From Mucilaginibacter oryzae (GTDB lineage Bacteria > Bacteroidota > Bacteroidia > Sphingobacteriales > Sphingobacteriaceae): DNA of 64,000 nt. Numbering within the stretch: the stretch's first letter is position 1; each line of letters opens with the position of its first letter. The stretch covers positions 434,001 through 498,000 of the forward strand of contig NZ_QGHA01000004.1 in the NCBI RefSeq assembly GCF_003148845.1. Direction: 5' to 3'. Of this stretch, positions 1 to 8,577 are shown piece by piece. Below the pieces are notes generated by a model. The model was given only the letters and a program-made list of their open reading frames with translations, was not told where the DNA came from and did no database searches. The position numbers and the translations under genes were made by a program.

Positions 1-582
1 AAACAAACCGGGGCCAAACCGGGCGACTTTATTTACCAGGATACCAATAACGATGGTGTGATAGATAGTAAAGACCGTGTGTCTTTAGGCAGCCCGATGC
101 CAAAATATAATTATGGTATCAACACCTCGTTCACTTACAAGAATTTTGATCTTGCCCTTGATTTTCAGGGTACCGCCGATGTAAGCGTTTATAATGCCAA
201 TATCGCTTACCGCTTTGGTAACGAAAATTTCACCAAAGACTTTTTTGATCACCGCTGGCATGGTCCGGGCACATCTAATACCTATCCATCAGTAAACGTA
301 GGCTCTACAGACAATGCTAAGCCAAACTCGTTTTATGTAGAAAGCGGTGCTTATTTCAGGCTCAGGAACGCCCAGTTAGGTTACACTTTGCCTGGAAGCA
401 TATTAAGCAAATGGAAAATACAAAAGGTTAGGTTGTTCGCCAACGCGCAAAATGCCCTTAACTTCTTCGGCTACAAGGGCTTTAGTCCGGAAGTTGGCGG
501 TTCTGTAGGTAATATGGGTATCGATGCTAATGTTTACCCATTGTATGCTACCTACAATTTTGGTGTTAACGTTACTTTTTAA
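1..582 (+). CDS. SusC/RagA-family TonB-linked outer membrane protein, C-terminal part (5' end outside the window)
   Basis: The frame is open from base 1, so this is the last 193 residues of a much longer protein (the family usually has about 1000). The part seen holds the typical D-x-N-N-D-G-x-I-D loop near the start (residues 14-22 of the fragment), then alternating beta-strands and a C-terminus ending in V-N-V-T-F, the aromatic-ended strand of an outer membrane beta-barrel. SusC proteins import oligosaccharides across the outer membrane with TonB energy and form a lidded complex with SusD. The susD partner starts 11 bases downstream, which supports the call. The substrate cannot be read from this fragment; the neighbouring GH144 genes suggest a beta-glucan. 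Confidence 0.95.
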   Translation, partial: KQTGAKPGDFIYQDTNNDGVIDSKDRVSLGSPMPKYNYGINTSFTYKNFDLALDFQGTADVSVYNANIAYRFGNENFTKDFFDHRWHGPGTSNTYPSVNVGSTDNAKPNSFYVESGAYFRLRNAQLGYTLPGSILSKWKIQKVRLFANAQNALNFFGYKGFSPEVGGSVGNMGIDANVYPLYATYNFGVNVTF

Positions 583-593
583 TCAATATAAAG

Positions 594-2078
594 ATGAAGA
601 ACAGTAAAAAAACTTTATTGCAAAAGGCCGTTATTTTAGGTCTTGTTGCATCAGCTATATCATTTCAGGCTTGTAAAAAGAGCTTCTTAAACGTTGCTCC
701 GGCGGGTAACCAGGCAGCCACCCAATTCTGGAAAACTCAGGACGACGCTACAAAAGCTGTAAATGCCATGTATGCTAACCTGCGCGAATGGAAAAACATC
801 GCTTTCGCTCCGATAGCCGTTGAAAGCATGGGATCTGACGATGCCGAAAAAGGCAGCAGCCCTACCGATGCTACATTTTTCAATAATTTTCACAACTTCA
901 CTGTAACCGCAGGTGACGGCCAGGTAGCTGATTTTTGGGCAGGCCAGTATCAAACTATTAACTTTGCCAACCAGATTTTGACTAATGTACCGGGCATAAC
1001 TATGGATGAGGGCCTCAAAGCAAGATATCTTGCCGAAGCTAAATTTATCCGCGCCTATGCTTATTTCAGGTTAGTGCGCGCCTTTGGCGATGTGCCTTTG
1101 CGTTTATCTGTGCCTAAAAACGCCTCTGATTATAACCTGCCGCGCTCGCCGAAAGCACAGGTTTGGGCCGCTATCGAAACTGATTTGAATGATGCCGCGT
1201 CGGTTTTACCGCAATCTTATTCATCGGCCGATATTGGTCGCGCTACTAAAGGTGCCGCACTTACTTTACATGCTAAAGCCGCATTATATCAAAAGAAATG
1301 GACTGACGTGGTTACCTACACCACACAGGTAATGGGTATGGGTTATTCATTGTTTCCTGATTACGAGCAGATGTTCCGTACCACGCATAAAAACAACCAG
1401 GAATCTATTTTCGAGGTTCAGTGTATGCTGATCCCCAATAACCCTGACGCCTCTAATTCGCAGTATTCGCAGGTGCAGGGGGTGCGCGGCTCAACTGGTG
1501 GTGGCTGGGGCTTTAACGTGCCAACTGCCGATTTGGCTGCAGCCTACGAAACTGGCGACCCGCGCCGCGATGCCACCATTATTTTTCGCGGTGAAACTAC
1601 ACCGGAGGGTGATAAAATCCCTGCCGACGGGGATAACCCGATGTACAACCAGAAATCGTACGTGCCTTTCAGTCTGTATGTATCGGGCTTTAACGAAGGC
1701 TGCCAGCAAAATAAAATCGTTTTACGCTATGCGGATGTATTGCTGATGAACGCAGAAGCCAACAATGAGTTAGGTAATTCGGCACCTGCCCTGGCATCGC
1801 TTGAGTTGGTGCGTGCCCGTGCAAGGGCCGGTAACGCCGCGATATTGCCTAAAGTAACCGTTACCGGACAGGCCGATTTACGCGCCGCTATTTATAAAGA
1901 GCGCCGCGTTGAATTTGCGATGGAGTTTGACCGTTATTTCGATGTGATCCGCCAGGGACGTGGTGCAGAAGTATTTGGTTCGCGCGGCTGGAAAGCAGGT
2001 AAAAACGAGGTATGGCCGGTACCGCAAAATGAAATTGACCTAAGCGGCGGCACTTTAACACAAAACCCGGGTTATTGA
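594..2078 (+). CDS. SusD/RagB-family glycan-binding outer membrane lipoprotein
   Basis: 494 residues, the usual SusD length. The signal peptide ends in a lipobox (S-F-Q-A-C) with Cys27 as the lipidated residue. The family N-terminal signature (F-L-N-V-A-P, then A-x-x-F-W-x-T-x-x-D-A) is at residues 31-53. The helical TPR-like body contains A-E-A-K-F-I-R-A-Y-A-Y-F-R-L, and the C-terminus has the diagnostic E-R-R-V-E-F-A-x-E-F-D-R-Y-F-D and V-W-P-V-P-Q-x-E. It binds glycan on the cell surface and closes over the SusC barrel encoded 11 bases upstream. The two genes form one transcription unit with the LamG gene that follows. Confidence 0.96.
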   Translation: MKNSKKTLLQKAVILGLVASAISFQACKKSFLNVAPAGNQAATQFWKTQDDATKAVNAMYANLREWKNIAFAPIAVESMGSDDAEKGSSPTDATFFNNFHNFTVTAGDGQVADFWAGQYQTINFANQILTNVPGITMDEGLKARYLAEAKFIRAYAYFRLVRAFGDVPLRLSVPKNASDYNLPRSPKAQVWAAIETDLNDAASVLPQSYSSADIGRATKGAALTLHAKAALYQKKWTDVVTYTTQVMGMGYSLFPDYEQMFRTTHKNNQESIFEVQCMLIPNNPDASNSQYSQVQGVRGSTGGGWGFNVPTADLAAAYETGDPRRDATIIFRGETTPEGDKIPADGDNPMYNQKSYVPFSLYVSGFNEGCQQNKIVLRYADVLLMNAEANNELGNSAPALASLELVRARARAGNAAILPKVTVTGQADLRAAIYKERRVEFAMEFDRYFDVIRQGRGAEVFGSRGWKAGKNEVWPVPQNEIDLSGGTLTQNPGY

Positions 2079-2098
2079 TCATCAAAAATTCAGCAACA

Positions 2099-2977
2099 AT
2101 GAAATTACTATCCAACAATAAAATAAAAGCAACGCTGCTGGCCGGTGCCGTGGCGTGTGCCACGATCACATCGTGCCAAAAAGGCTTCGATCCCAAATCG
2201 TACGCACCTTCAAAACCGCTGCCAACCTTTGGGGGCTACAGCGCCAGTAAAGATATTGAGCCTGCCAGCCTGGTAGCTTATTATCCGTTCACAACCTCTC
2301 TGGCCGATAGTATTGCCGGTGGTACAGGCGTAGCAACCGGTACCAGCTTTGCCAAGGGCTTAAATGGTAATGGTTTAAAAGGCGCAGCCAATGCTTACGC
2401 TCTTTATGATACCCCTGCCGCTATTAAAGCTTTAAAAAGTTTTACTGCCAGTATATGGGTAAATATGCCGCAAAATAATGCCGCTATAGGCTTAATGGAT
2501 ATCCAGAATGATCAGCCCGGAGGCGCAGGTTTCTGGGGCAGCTTAGCCATATTTTTTGATAATGGCGGCTCGGCCACAAAAGGCGTACTGAAGGTGCATG
2601 CCTTTAATATAGCCGGCAGTTCGGCTGGTGTTGACGGTTGGGAGGGCGGATACAGCGTTGACGATCCGTGGAATAAATGGATCAATGTAACCGTTACGTT
2701 TGATGCGGCAAGTTCAACTATTTATGTTTATTACAACGGAGCCCTGGCCGGCAAAAACACGGTTGCAGGTTTTGCCCCGATGGACTGGAGCAAGGCAGCT
2801 AAAATGGTGTTCGGTACGTTGCAGTTTCAAACTACACCTTCGCTTACTGCAAATACAGGTGCGCAGGGCTGGGCTGGGTATGTTACCGGTACTTTAGATA
2901 ACATCCGCTTTTATAATAAAGCGCTTTCAGCTTCGCAGGTTTCGGCTTTATACAACCTCGAAGCCGCCGGAAGATAA
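2099..2977 (+). CDS. LamG/concanavalin-like surface lipoprotein, candidate surface glycan-binding protein
   Basis: 292 residues from the ATG at 2099; an upstream in-frame codon at 2075 lies inside the end of susD and would precede the signal peptide. A lipobox (T-I-T-S-C) places the lipidated Cys at residue 26. From about residue 58 there is a LamG-like jelly roll: L-V-A-Y-Y-P-F then the F-T-A-S-I-W-V-N strand, ending in L-D-N-I-R-F-Y-N-K-A-L-S, the standard end of laminin-G/pentraxin domains. Third in the SusC-SusD unit, it sits where polysaccharide loci usually encode a surface glycan-binding protein. No catalytic residues of a GH16 enzyme are visible, so binding is more likely than hydrolysis. 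Confidence 0.85.
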   Translation: MKLLSNNKIKATLLAGAVACATITSCQKGFDPKSYAPSKPLPTFGGYSASKDIEPASLVAYYPFTTSLADSIAGGTGVATGTSFAKGLNGNGLKGAANAYALYDTPAAIKALKSFTASIWVNMPQNNAAIGLMDIQNDQPGGAGFWGSLAIFFDNGGSATKGVLKVHAFNIAGSSAGVDGWEGGYSVDDPWNKWINVTVTFDAASSTIYVYYNGALAGKNTVAGFAPMDWSKAAKMVFGTLQFQTTPSLTANTGAQGWAGYVTGTLDNIRFYNKALSASQVSALYNLEAAGR

Positions 2978-2996
2978 TACACAGTTGATTGATTCG

Positions 2997-3029
2997 GGTT
3001 GTCCTGCCGTAAGGCAGGCAACCTTTTTT
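2997..3029 (+). terminator. Intrinsic terminator after the SusC-SusD-LamG unit
   Basis: A hairpin with an outer G-G-T-T-G/C-A-A-C-C stem and an inner CCTGCC/GGCAGG stem around a GTAA loop is followed directly by six T. It lies between the LamG gene and the first GH144 gene, so the hydrolases may be transcribed separately or by read-through. Confidence 0.8.
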
Positions 3030-3042
3030 ATCCCCATCTACA

Positions 3043-4713
3043 ATGATAAATACTAAAAGCACTTTGGTATTTGCAGTTGCGCTTTTATTTTTTGCCTGCG
3101 GTAAAAGTTCAAAAAGCAACCCTGATCCGGTTAAGCCAACGCCATCGTCATTTACCTTTAGTTCGGTTAAGGTAAACGGTAAAAGCCAGGGCTTTACTTA
3201 TACCGATGTAAGTACAAAGCCTGCTATAAGTATTTCTTTTTCCGAACCCCTTAACCGTTCGTTGGCAGGCGGGAGCGTTGCTATTACTGACGCGGCAGGA
3301 GCAGCGGCCGCTTTTACCGTAGCTTTTCAGCATAACGACAGCACGTTGGTGATCACTCCGAACGGTTTGCAAAATATAAGCCGGTATACCGTTAATGTTT
3401 CAACGGCTTTAAAATCGGCCAAAAGCGGTAGCCTTCAATCGGCCGTCCAGATTAAGCTCACTACCTCAATTGATAGTACCCCGAAGTTTCCATTGGTGAG
3501 CGATACGGAATTGCTCGACCTGGTTGAGAAGCAAACCTTTAGATATTTTTATGATTTTGGCCACCCCACCAGCGGCCTGGCGCGCGAGCGCAACTCGTCG
3601 GGCGATGTGGTAACATCCGGCGGGTCTGGTTTCGGTATAATGGCCATTATTGCCGGTATAAATCGTGGCTATATTACCCACGCCGATGGCCTTGCGCGGC
3701 TCCAGAAAATTGTAGGTTTTTTAAATACCAAAGCGCAAAAGTTTCACGGCGCACTTCCGCATTGGTTAAATGGTACTACAGGGGCCGTTGTGCCTTTCAG
3801 CGCGCAGGATAACGGTGCCGACCTTGTAGAAACTTCTTACCTGATGCAGGGCCTTATCACCGCCCGCCAGTATTTTAACGATGCCAGCCAGGCCGAAACC
3901 CAGTTGCGCGCGGACATTAATGCCTTGTGGAATGGTGTTGAGTGGGACTGGTTCAGGCAAAACAATCAAAACGTACTTTACTGGCATTGGAGCCCCGATC
4001 AAAACTGGGCTATCAACATGAAAATAAGCGGCTGGAACGAAGCGCTGATCACTTATGTGCTCGGTGCTTCTTCAACCACCCATGGTATCCCCAAATCGGT
4101 TTACGACCAGGGATGGGCGGCTAATGGCGGTATTAAAAACGGCAAAACATTTTATAATGTTACCCTGCCGCTTGGGCCGGATAGGGGTGGACCGCTGTTT
4201 TTTGCACATTATTCTTTCCTCGGTATAAACCCTAATGGGTTAAGCGATGCTTATGCCAACTACGAAACACAGAACAAGGCCCACGCCCTTATCAATTATA
4301 ATTATTGCGTAACTAACCCTCTGGGTAATGGCGGTTATAGTGCCGACTGCTGGGGACTGACCGCCAGTGATATTCAAGGCGGTTATACCGCAAGTTCGCC
4401 AACCAACGACGTTGGCGTGATTGCCCCTACCGCAGCCATCGCCTCGTTGCCATATACGCCTGCGCAATCAATGGCCGCCCTTCGTTTTTTTTATTACACC
4501 CTGGGTGATAAGCTTTGGGGTGAATATGGTTTTCACGATGCTTTTAATTTAACGGACCCGTGGTTTGCTGATTCGTATCTGGCTATTGACCAGGGGCCTA
4601 TTGTGGTGATGATTGAGAATTATCGTAGCGGCCTGCTCTGGAACTTGTTTATGAGTGCGCCCGAAATAAAAACAGGAATGAAAAGCTTAGGCTTTAGCAG
4701 CCCTAACTTATAA
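3043..4713 (+). CDS. GH144-type (PF10091 glycoamylase-like) glucanase lipoprotein with an N-terminal Ig-like domain
   Basis: 556 residues. The lipobox F-F-A-C puts Cys19 as the lipid anchor, so the enzyme is probably outside the outer membrane. Residues about 35-145 form a Big_5/Ig-like domain (I-S-I-S-F-S-E-P-L and L-V-I-T-P). The catalytic alpha/alpha toroid covers about 150-556 with T-F-R-Y-F-Y-D-F-G-H-P, T-S-G-G-S-G-F-G, G-W-N-E, C-W-G-L-T-A-S-D, P-T-A-A and A-I-D-Q-G-P-I-V. Characterised PF10091/GH144 enzymes are endo- or exo-beta-1,2-glucanases; that specificity is inferred by family. A second paralogue starts 18 bases after its stop, so the pair looks like a tandem duplication with different N-termini. 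Confidence 0.88.
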   Translation: MINTKSTLVFAVALLFFACGKSSKSNPDPVKPTPSSFTFSSVKVNGKSQGFTYTDVSTKPAISISFSEPLNRSLAGGSVAITDAAGAAAAFTVAFQHNDSTLVITPNGLQNISRYTVNVSTALKSAKSGSLQSAVQIKLTTSIDSTPKFPLVSDTELLDLVEKQTFRYFYDFGHPTSGLARERNSSGDVVTSGGSGFGIMAIIAGINRGYITHADGLARLQKIVGFLNTKAQKFHGALPHWLNGTTGAVVPFSAQDNGADLVETSYLMQGLITARQYFNDASQAETQLRADINALWNGVEWDWFRQNNQNVLYWHWSPDQNWAINMKISGWNEALITYVLGASSTTHGIPKSVYDQGWAANGGIKNGKTFYNVTLPLGPDRGGPLFFAHYSFLGINPNGLSDAYANYETQNKAHALINYNYCVTNPLGNGGYSADCWGLTASDIQGGYTASSPTNDVGVIAPTAAIASLPYTPAQSMAALRFFYYTLGDKLWGEYGFHDAFNLTDPWFADSYLAIDQGPIVVMIENYRSGLLWNLFMSAPEIKTGMKSLGFSSPNL

Positions 4714-4731
4714 AATACAACTATTTTTCGA

Positions 4732-6087
4732 ATGAAAAAACTATCTATTATTACCCACATTCTGCTGTCGCTGTCGCTTTGTGGCTTTGCCCAAAAACCG
4801 GCAAAAAAGGCCAACGATGGGATTAAGCCGGTAGGCATTATCAGGAACCTTACAGATAGCGCCCTGCTTGATGTGGTGCAGCGCCAAACATTCAGGTATT
4901 TCTGGGATTTTGGTCACCCGGTAAGCGGGTTGGCCCGCGAGCGGAGTAATACTTCGTTTGATTATGGCAATGAGGTGGTAACCACCGGCGGCTCAGGTTT
5001 CGGTGTAATGTCATTGATCGTGGCTGATAGCCGTAAGTGGATCACCCACGAGCAGGCAGTTGACAGGATGCTGAAGATTGTCAGGTTTTTAAGCAAGGCT
5101 GATGAATTTCACGGCGCTTTCCCGCACTGGTTAAACGGCGAAACTGGTAAGGTGATCCGTTTTGGCCGTAAGGATGACGGGGCGGATATTGTTGAATCGG
5201 CCTACCTGTTCCAGGGCCTGTTGTGCGCCAGGCAGTACTTTAACGCCGATAACCCGAAAGAAAATACCATTCGCGGTATGATCAATGGTTTGTGGAGCGA
5301 TATGGAATGGAACTGGTTTACCCGCGATGGCCGCGATGCCCTTTACTGGCACTGGAGCCCCAACAACGGCTGGGCCATGAATTTTCCGATACATGGTTTT
5401 AACGAATGTTTAATTACCTATGTGTTGGCCGCATCGGCCGAGCGTTACCCGGTTAGTGCCAGTGTTTATCATAACGGCTGGGTGCAGAGCGACTTTTTTA
5501 AAAACGGGAAAACTTTTTACGGCTTTAAATTACCCCTGGGTTTTGATTATGGCGGTCCGCTGTTTTTTTCGCAGTACTCTTTTCTGGGTTTAAATCCGAA
5601 GGGCTTAAAAGATCAATATGCTGATTACTGGGAACAGAATAAGAATCATACCCTCATTAATCATGCTTATTGCGTAGAAAACCCACAAAAATATAAAGGC
5701 TACGGCGAAAATTGCTGGGGACTAACCGCCAGCGATAACTATGAGGGATACAACGCGCATTCGCCAACTAATGATCTGGGTGTAATCACACCTACCGCGG
5801 CGCTATCGGCTTTCCCTTACACGCCCGAATATTCAATGAAGGCCCTGCGCCATTTTTATTACGATCTTGGCGATAAGATCTGGGGAGAGTACGGTTTTAC
5901 GGATGCTTTCAGCGAATCGCATAACTGGTATGCTAATTCATATTTGGCAATAGATCAGGGGCCTATCATTGTGATGATTGAAAACTATCGTACGGGTTTG
6001 CTTTGGAAGCTTTTTATGAGTTGCCCTGAGGTGAAGGGCGGTTTAAAAAAGCTGGGTTTTGAAAGCCCGGAAATCGCAAAAAATTAA
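4732..6087 (+). CDS. GH144-type (PF10091) glucanase, secreted paralogue without the Ig-like domain
   Basis: 451 residues. A Sec signal peptide ends around A-Q at residues 20-21 and no Cys follows, so this copy should be periplasmic while its lipoprotein neighbour is surface anchored. The catalytic domain follows directly, with the same order of motifs: T-F-R-Y-F-W-D-F-G-H-P, T-T-G-G-S-G-F-G, G-F-N-E-C, C-W-G-L-T-A-S-D and A-I-D-Q-G-P-I-I. The pairing suggests a division of labour (surface cleavage to oligomers, periplasmic trimming), as in other Sus-like loci; this is inference. It is 18 bases behind the first copy and most likely co-transcribed with it. Confidence 0.88.
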   Translation: MKKLSIITHILLSLSLCGFAQKPAKKANDGIKPVGIIRNLTDSALLDVVQRQTFRYFWDFGHPVSGLARERSNTSFDYGNEVVTTGGSGFGVMSLIVADSRKWITHEQAVDRMLKIVRFLSKADEFHGAFPHWLNGETGKVIRFGRKDDGADIVESAYLFQGLLCARQYFNADNPKENTIRGMINGLWSDMEWNWFTRDGRDALYWHWSPNNGWAMNFPIHGFNECLITYVLAASAERYPVSASVYHNGWVQSDFFKNGKTFYGFKLPLGFDYGGPLFFSQYSFLGLNPKGLKDQYADYWEQNKNHTLINHAYCVENPQKYKGYGENCWGLTASDNYEGYNAHSPTNDLGVITPTAALSAFPYTPEYSMKALRHFYYDLGDKIWGEYGFTDAFSESHNWYANSYLAIDQGPIIVMIENYRTGLLWKLFMSCPEVKGGLKKLGFESPEIAKN

Positions 6088-6124
6088 ATCGGCCGAAAAA
6101 TAAACAAAAGGTGTTTAAAGAGGT

Positions 6125-6132
6125 TAAATTTG
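6125..6132 (+). promoter_or_regulatory. Candidate -7 box (TAAATTTG) for the alpha/beta hydrolase gene
   Basis: Exact match to the Bacteroidota -7 consensus TAnnTTTG, 43 bases before the ATG at 6176. No convincing -33 TTTG is seen at 17-23 bases upstream, so the call rests on the -7 box alone. Confidence 0.4.
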
Positions 6133-6175
6133 TTTTGGTACATTAAAACTGTACTAAAACTTTTAACCTTTTTTT

Positions 6176-6973
6176 ATGGTCAAAAAAATGCCCGTTATTG
6201 TTGCGCTGGGTTTGTTATTGTTATCCTCTTTCTCAGCAGGTGCACAAAATATGTCGTCGTTTGATAGGGGAAGTTATATTTTTAAAGTAGATACGCTGCC
6301 TTATCGCATACTGTTTCCCAAACATTTTAACCCCGGACAAAAGTACCCGTTGCTGTTTGTGCTTCACGGGTCGGGGGAACGCGGCAATAACAACGAATCG
6401 CAACTGGTTTATGGAGCCTCCCGCTTTCTGCAGGATAGCGTACGGGAAATGTACGAGGCTATCGTGGTTTTTCCGCAATGCCCGGCTAAAAGCTATTGGA
6501 GCAATGTGAAGCAGGTAACTGATTCGGTAACCAATAAACGTAAATTTATTTTCCAGGAAGATGCACCGCCAACTATGGCCATGGTAATGTTGATGGGCCT
6601 GGTTGAGCAGTTTTTAGATAAGCCTTTTGTAGATAAGCATAAAGTTTACGTGGGTGGCCTGAGTATGGGCGGCATGGGCACGTTCGAGATCATTGGCCGT
6701 AAACCTAAAGTATTCGCTGCAGCGTTTGCCATTTGCGGCGGTGACAATACGCTCAATGCAAAAAAATACGCTAAAAAAGTTCCACTGTGGATCTTCCACG
6801 GTAGTAATGACCCTGTAGTACCCGCAGATCATTCGCAGGTTATGGTAGATGCCATTAAAGAGGCCGGGGGTAATCCGCGTTTTACCTTATATCCTGGCGT
6901 TGGGCACAACAGTTGGGAAAATGCCTTTAATGAGCCCGATTTGCTGCATTGGTTGTTTTCGCATAGCAAGTAA
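6176..6973 (+). CDS. Secreted alpha/beta hydrolase (dienelactone-hydrolase/S9-like esterase), end of the polysaccharide locus
   Basis: 265 residues with a signal peptide ending near A-G-A-Q (residues 21-24). The alpha/beta hydrolase triad is visible: nucleophile Ser163 in G-G-L-S-M-G-G, Asp212 in H-G-S-N-D-P, His244 in G-V-G-H-N-S. An oxyanion loop H-G-S-G-E-R-G is at 64-70. Proteins of this type in polysaccharide loci often act as carbohydrate esterases or predicted peptidases/phospholipases; the substrate cannot be told from sequence. It is 88 bases after the second GH144 gene with its own candidate promoter. Confidence 0.82.
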   Translation: MVKKMPVIVALGLLLLSSFSAGAQNMSSFDRGSYIFKVDTLPYRILFPKHFNPGQKYPLLFVLHGSGERGNNNESQLVYGASRFLQDSVREMYEAIVVFPQCPAKSYWSNVKQVTDSVTNKRKFIFQEDAPPTMAMVMLMGLVEQFLDKPFVDKHKVYVGGLSMGGMGTFEIIGRKPKVFAAAFAICGGDNTLNAKKYAKKVPLWIFHGSNDPVVPADHSQVMVDAIKEAGGNPRFTLYPGVGHNSWENAFNEPDLLHWLFSHSK

Positions 6974-7366
6974 CATTGATATTTACTGGTGAAAACACCA
7001 TGGCCGTCAACTTAAGAACGAGGCCATTCAAAAGTTGAGGAGAAAAGTATGATTTACTCGCTAAGTACTACTGTGCTTAGATTCCCCGTAGGGGATACCT
7101 ATTTATAGACGATGCAAGCAGACAGTCTTTTGCCTCGTAGAGGCTACCCTCTTCAGGATATTTATAAGCATGATTTATAGGGTAGCCTCTAAGAGGCAAA
7201 GGGCCTTTTTATCTTTATCCTACAAACGGGTAGCGCCTAACGGCGCATCGGAAAATTTGTATATGGCAGCTTAGGTTAACGGTCAAGGTGACAAAACCAA
7301 CAACGGCGAGACAGCGAATGGAAGTTACGCGTCTGCTAAACTCCTGGAAAGTTTGGAGTAAATGAT
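6974..7366. repeat. REP/BIME-like cluster: four GGTA-hairpin units in mirrored orientation
   Basis: This 393-base gap has no gene. It holds four short units with one architecture: the tetranucleotide GGTA, one base (G or T), a stem, CTA plus A or C, and the returning stem. They lie at about 7083-7099 (minus), 7131-7148 (minus), 7181-7197 (plus) and 7230-7246 (plus). Units two and three form a larger inverted repeat, 7129-7150 against 7179-7200, with 21 of 22 bases paired. A conserved tetranucleotide at the foot of a hairpin, in head-to-head pairs, is the layout of REP/BIME elements mobilised by RAYT transposases. No RAYT gene is present in this window. Confidence 0.75.
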
Positions 7367-8488
7367 TTACTCTTCCTCCTCCGATTTTTTGGGAGTAGTT
7401 TTAGCATTGAACCGCGGCTTAAAGCCAAGCTTTGGTGCAGTAGGTTCTGTTGGCTTTGTGGGTTCATCAATGGGCGGGTCGGCTTTTTCATTCTCCACTG
7501 GTTTTTCCTCTTCAGCTGCTGGCTTTGGTTTCATAGCCGCAGCGTTAAAACGCGGTTTAAAACCTAATTTTGGTGCGGGTACTTCTGTAGCCGGTGCCTG
7601 AGGTGCCTCTTCAGCAGGTGATTGTTCCTCTTTTTTAACTTCAATAATCGGGGCATCCTCTTCAACAGCAGGTTTTGGTTTCACTATAGCAGCGTTAAAG
7701 CGGGGTTTAAAACCCATTTTAGGCGCTGGTTTTTCTTCAGCTGCGGTATCGTCTTTCTTATCCTCGGCAGGCGTTTCCTTAGGCTTCATCGCAGCGGCGT
7801 TGAAGCGGGGGGGGAAGCCCATTTTTGCAGCGGGTTTTTCTTCGGTTGGCTTAGGCGCTTCGGCAGTAGCTTCTTCTTTTTTATCTTCTGCCGGTACCGC
7901 ATCTTCAGCTGGCTTGGGTTTTACCATTGCCGCGTTAAAGCGGGGTTTAAAACCTGGCTTTGCAACTGTTGGCGTTTCCGACGGGGCCGCTGGTGTATCA
8001 GCTTTTTGTTCGGAAGGTGCTTCTGCTGATGTTATTTCACTATCAGTTGGTTTTGCCTTAGCCATTGCAGGGTTAAAGCGTGGTTTAAATGCCGGTTTGG
8101 CCGCATTTTTGGTAGCAGGCGTTTCCGGATTTGTTGGTTCTGGAGCCTGTTCTTTCAGATCTTCGGTTGAAGTAGTCGGTTTGGGAGCGGCCGGCGCGCG
8201 ATACTTAGGCGTAAAGCCAACTTTAGCAGTTGGTGCGGGTTCAGTCAAACTCTCTGTGATCGTTTGCTCGGCCAGCTGGTTTTTGATTTTTACCTTTTCG
8301 GTTTTTACTTCGACAGGCATCGGGAACCTGCGCCTCAGTTTATTGAACCAGTATTTTTTGGAATGGTCGAAGCTTTTTTCGCCCATTTGTTCAAAATGGT
8401 TTTGGAATTCAGAAAACAAAGCCGGCTCGCCTTGTTGTAAGGCGGTAAGGTCAATTCTTTTCTTCTTTAAAAATTCCTCAAAAACCAT
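7367..8488 (-). CDS. Unrecognised low-complexity protein with seven G-F-K-P-R-F motif repeats
   Basis: 373 residues, no signal peptide or membrane segment. Residues 1-58 form a compact conserved-looking domain (F-L-K-K-K-R-I-D-L then Y-W-F-N-K-L-R-R-R-F). The rest is a Pro/Ala/Lys/Glu-rich disordered region carrying seven copies of a basic-aromatic motif, consensus K-x-G-F-K-P-R-F-N-A-A, beginning at residues 89, 131, 177, 222, 257, 307 and 353. The spacers are acidic and 35-50 residues apart. Regular short motifs on an acidic tether suggest a multivalent scaffold for a folded partner, but the partner is unknown. Its neighbours (DUF2442, YebC) give no function. Confidence 0.75.
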   Translation of the reverse strand: MVFEEFLKKKRIDLTALQQGEPALFSEFQNHFEQMGEKSFDHSKKYWFNKLRRRFPMPVEVKTEKVKIKNQLAEQTITESLTEPAPTAKVGFTPKYRAPAAPKPTTSTEDLKEQAPEPTNPETPATKNAAKPAFKPRFNPAMAKAKPTDSEITSAEAPSEQKADTPAAPSETPTVAKPGFKPRFNAAMVKPKPAEDAVPAEDKKEEATAEAPKPTEEKPAAKMGFPPRFNAAAMKPKETPAEDKKDDTAAEEKPAPKMGFKPRFNAAIVKPKPAVEEDAPIIEVKKEEQSPAEEAPQAPATEVPAPKLGFKPRFNAAAMKPKPAAEEEKPVENEKADPPIDEPTKPTEPTAPKLGFKPRFNAKTTPKKSEEEE

Positions 8489-8501
8489 TTTTTGTCAGAT
8501 A

Positions 8502-8575
8502 TAAGAATCAGGAATCAAGAGATTAAGACAAAAGGAGTTTCTCATCTTGTTTCTCGACTCTTGTGGTCTTGGCTC
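8502..8575. repeat. Short intergenic repeat of the AAGAATCAGGAATCAAGAG family
   Basis: The string at about 8504-8522 closely matches the reverse complement of 40860-40880 (AGAATCAGGAAGCAAGAG). It is followed by a loosely complementary T/C-rich arm ending in CTCGACTCTTG. Its role is unknown. Confidence 0.45.
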
Positions 8576-8577
8576 TC

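Noticed and set aside
2075-2098. Earlier start for the LamG gene inside susD
   Set aside because: The lipoprotein signal begins with the ATG at 2099; the extra eight codons would precede the basic n-region and come from the susD end.
7800-8504. Long open frame on the plus strand (234 codons) opposite the G-F-K-P-R-F gene
   Set aside because: It is the antisense of a repetitive, GC-biased coding region. The translation is Gly/Ala/Ser-rich low complexity with no family features, and the minus-strand frame has the clear motif repeats.
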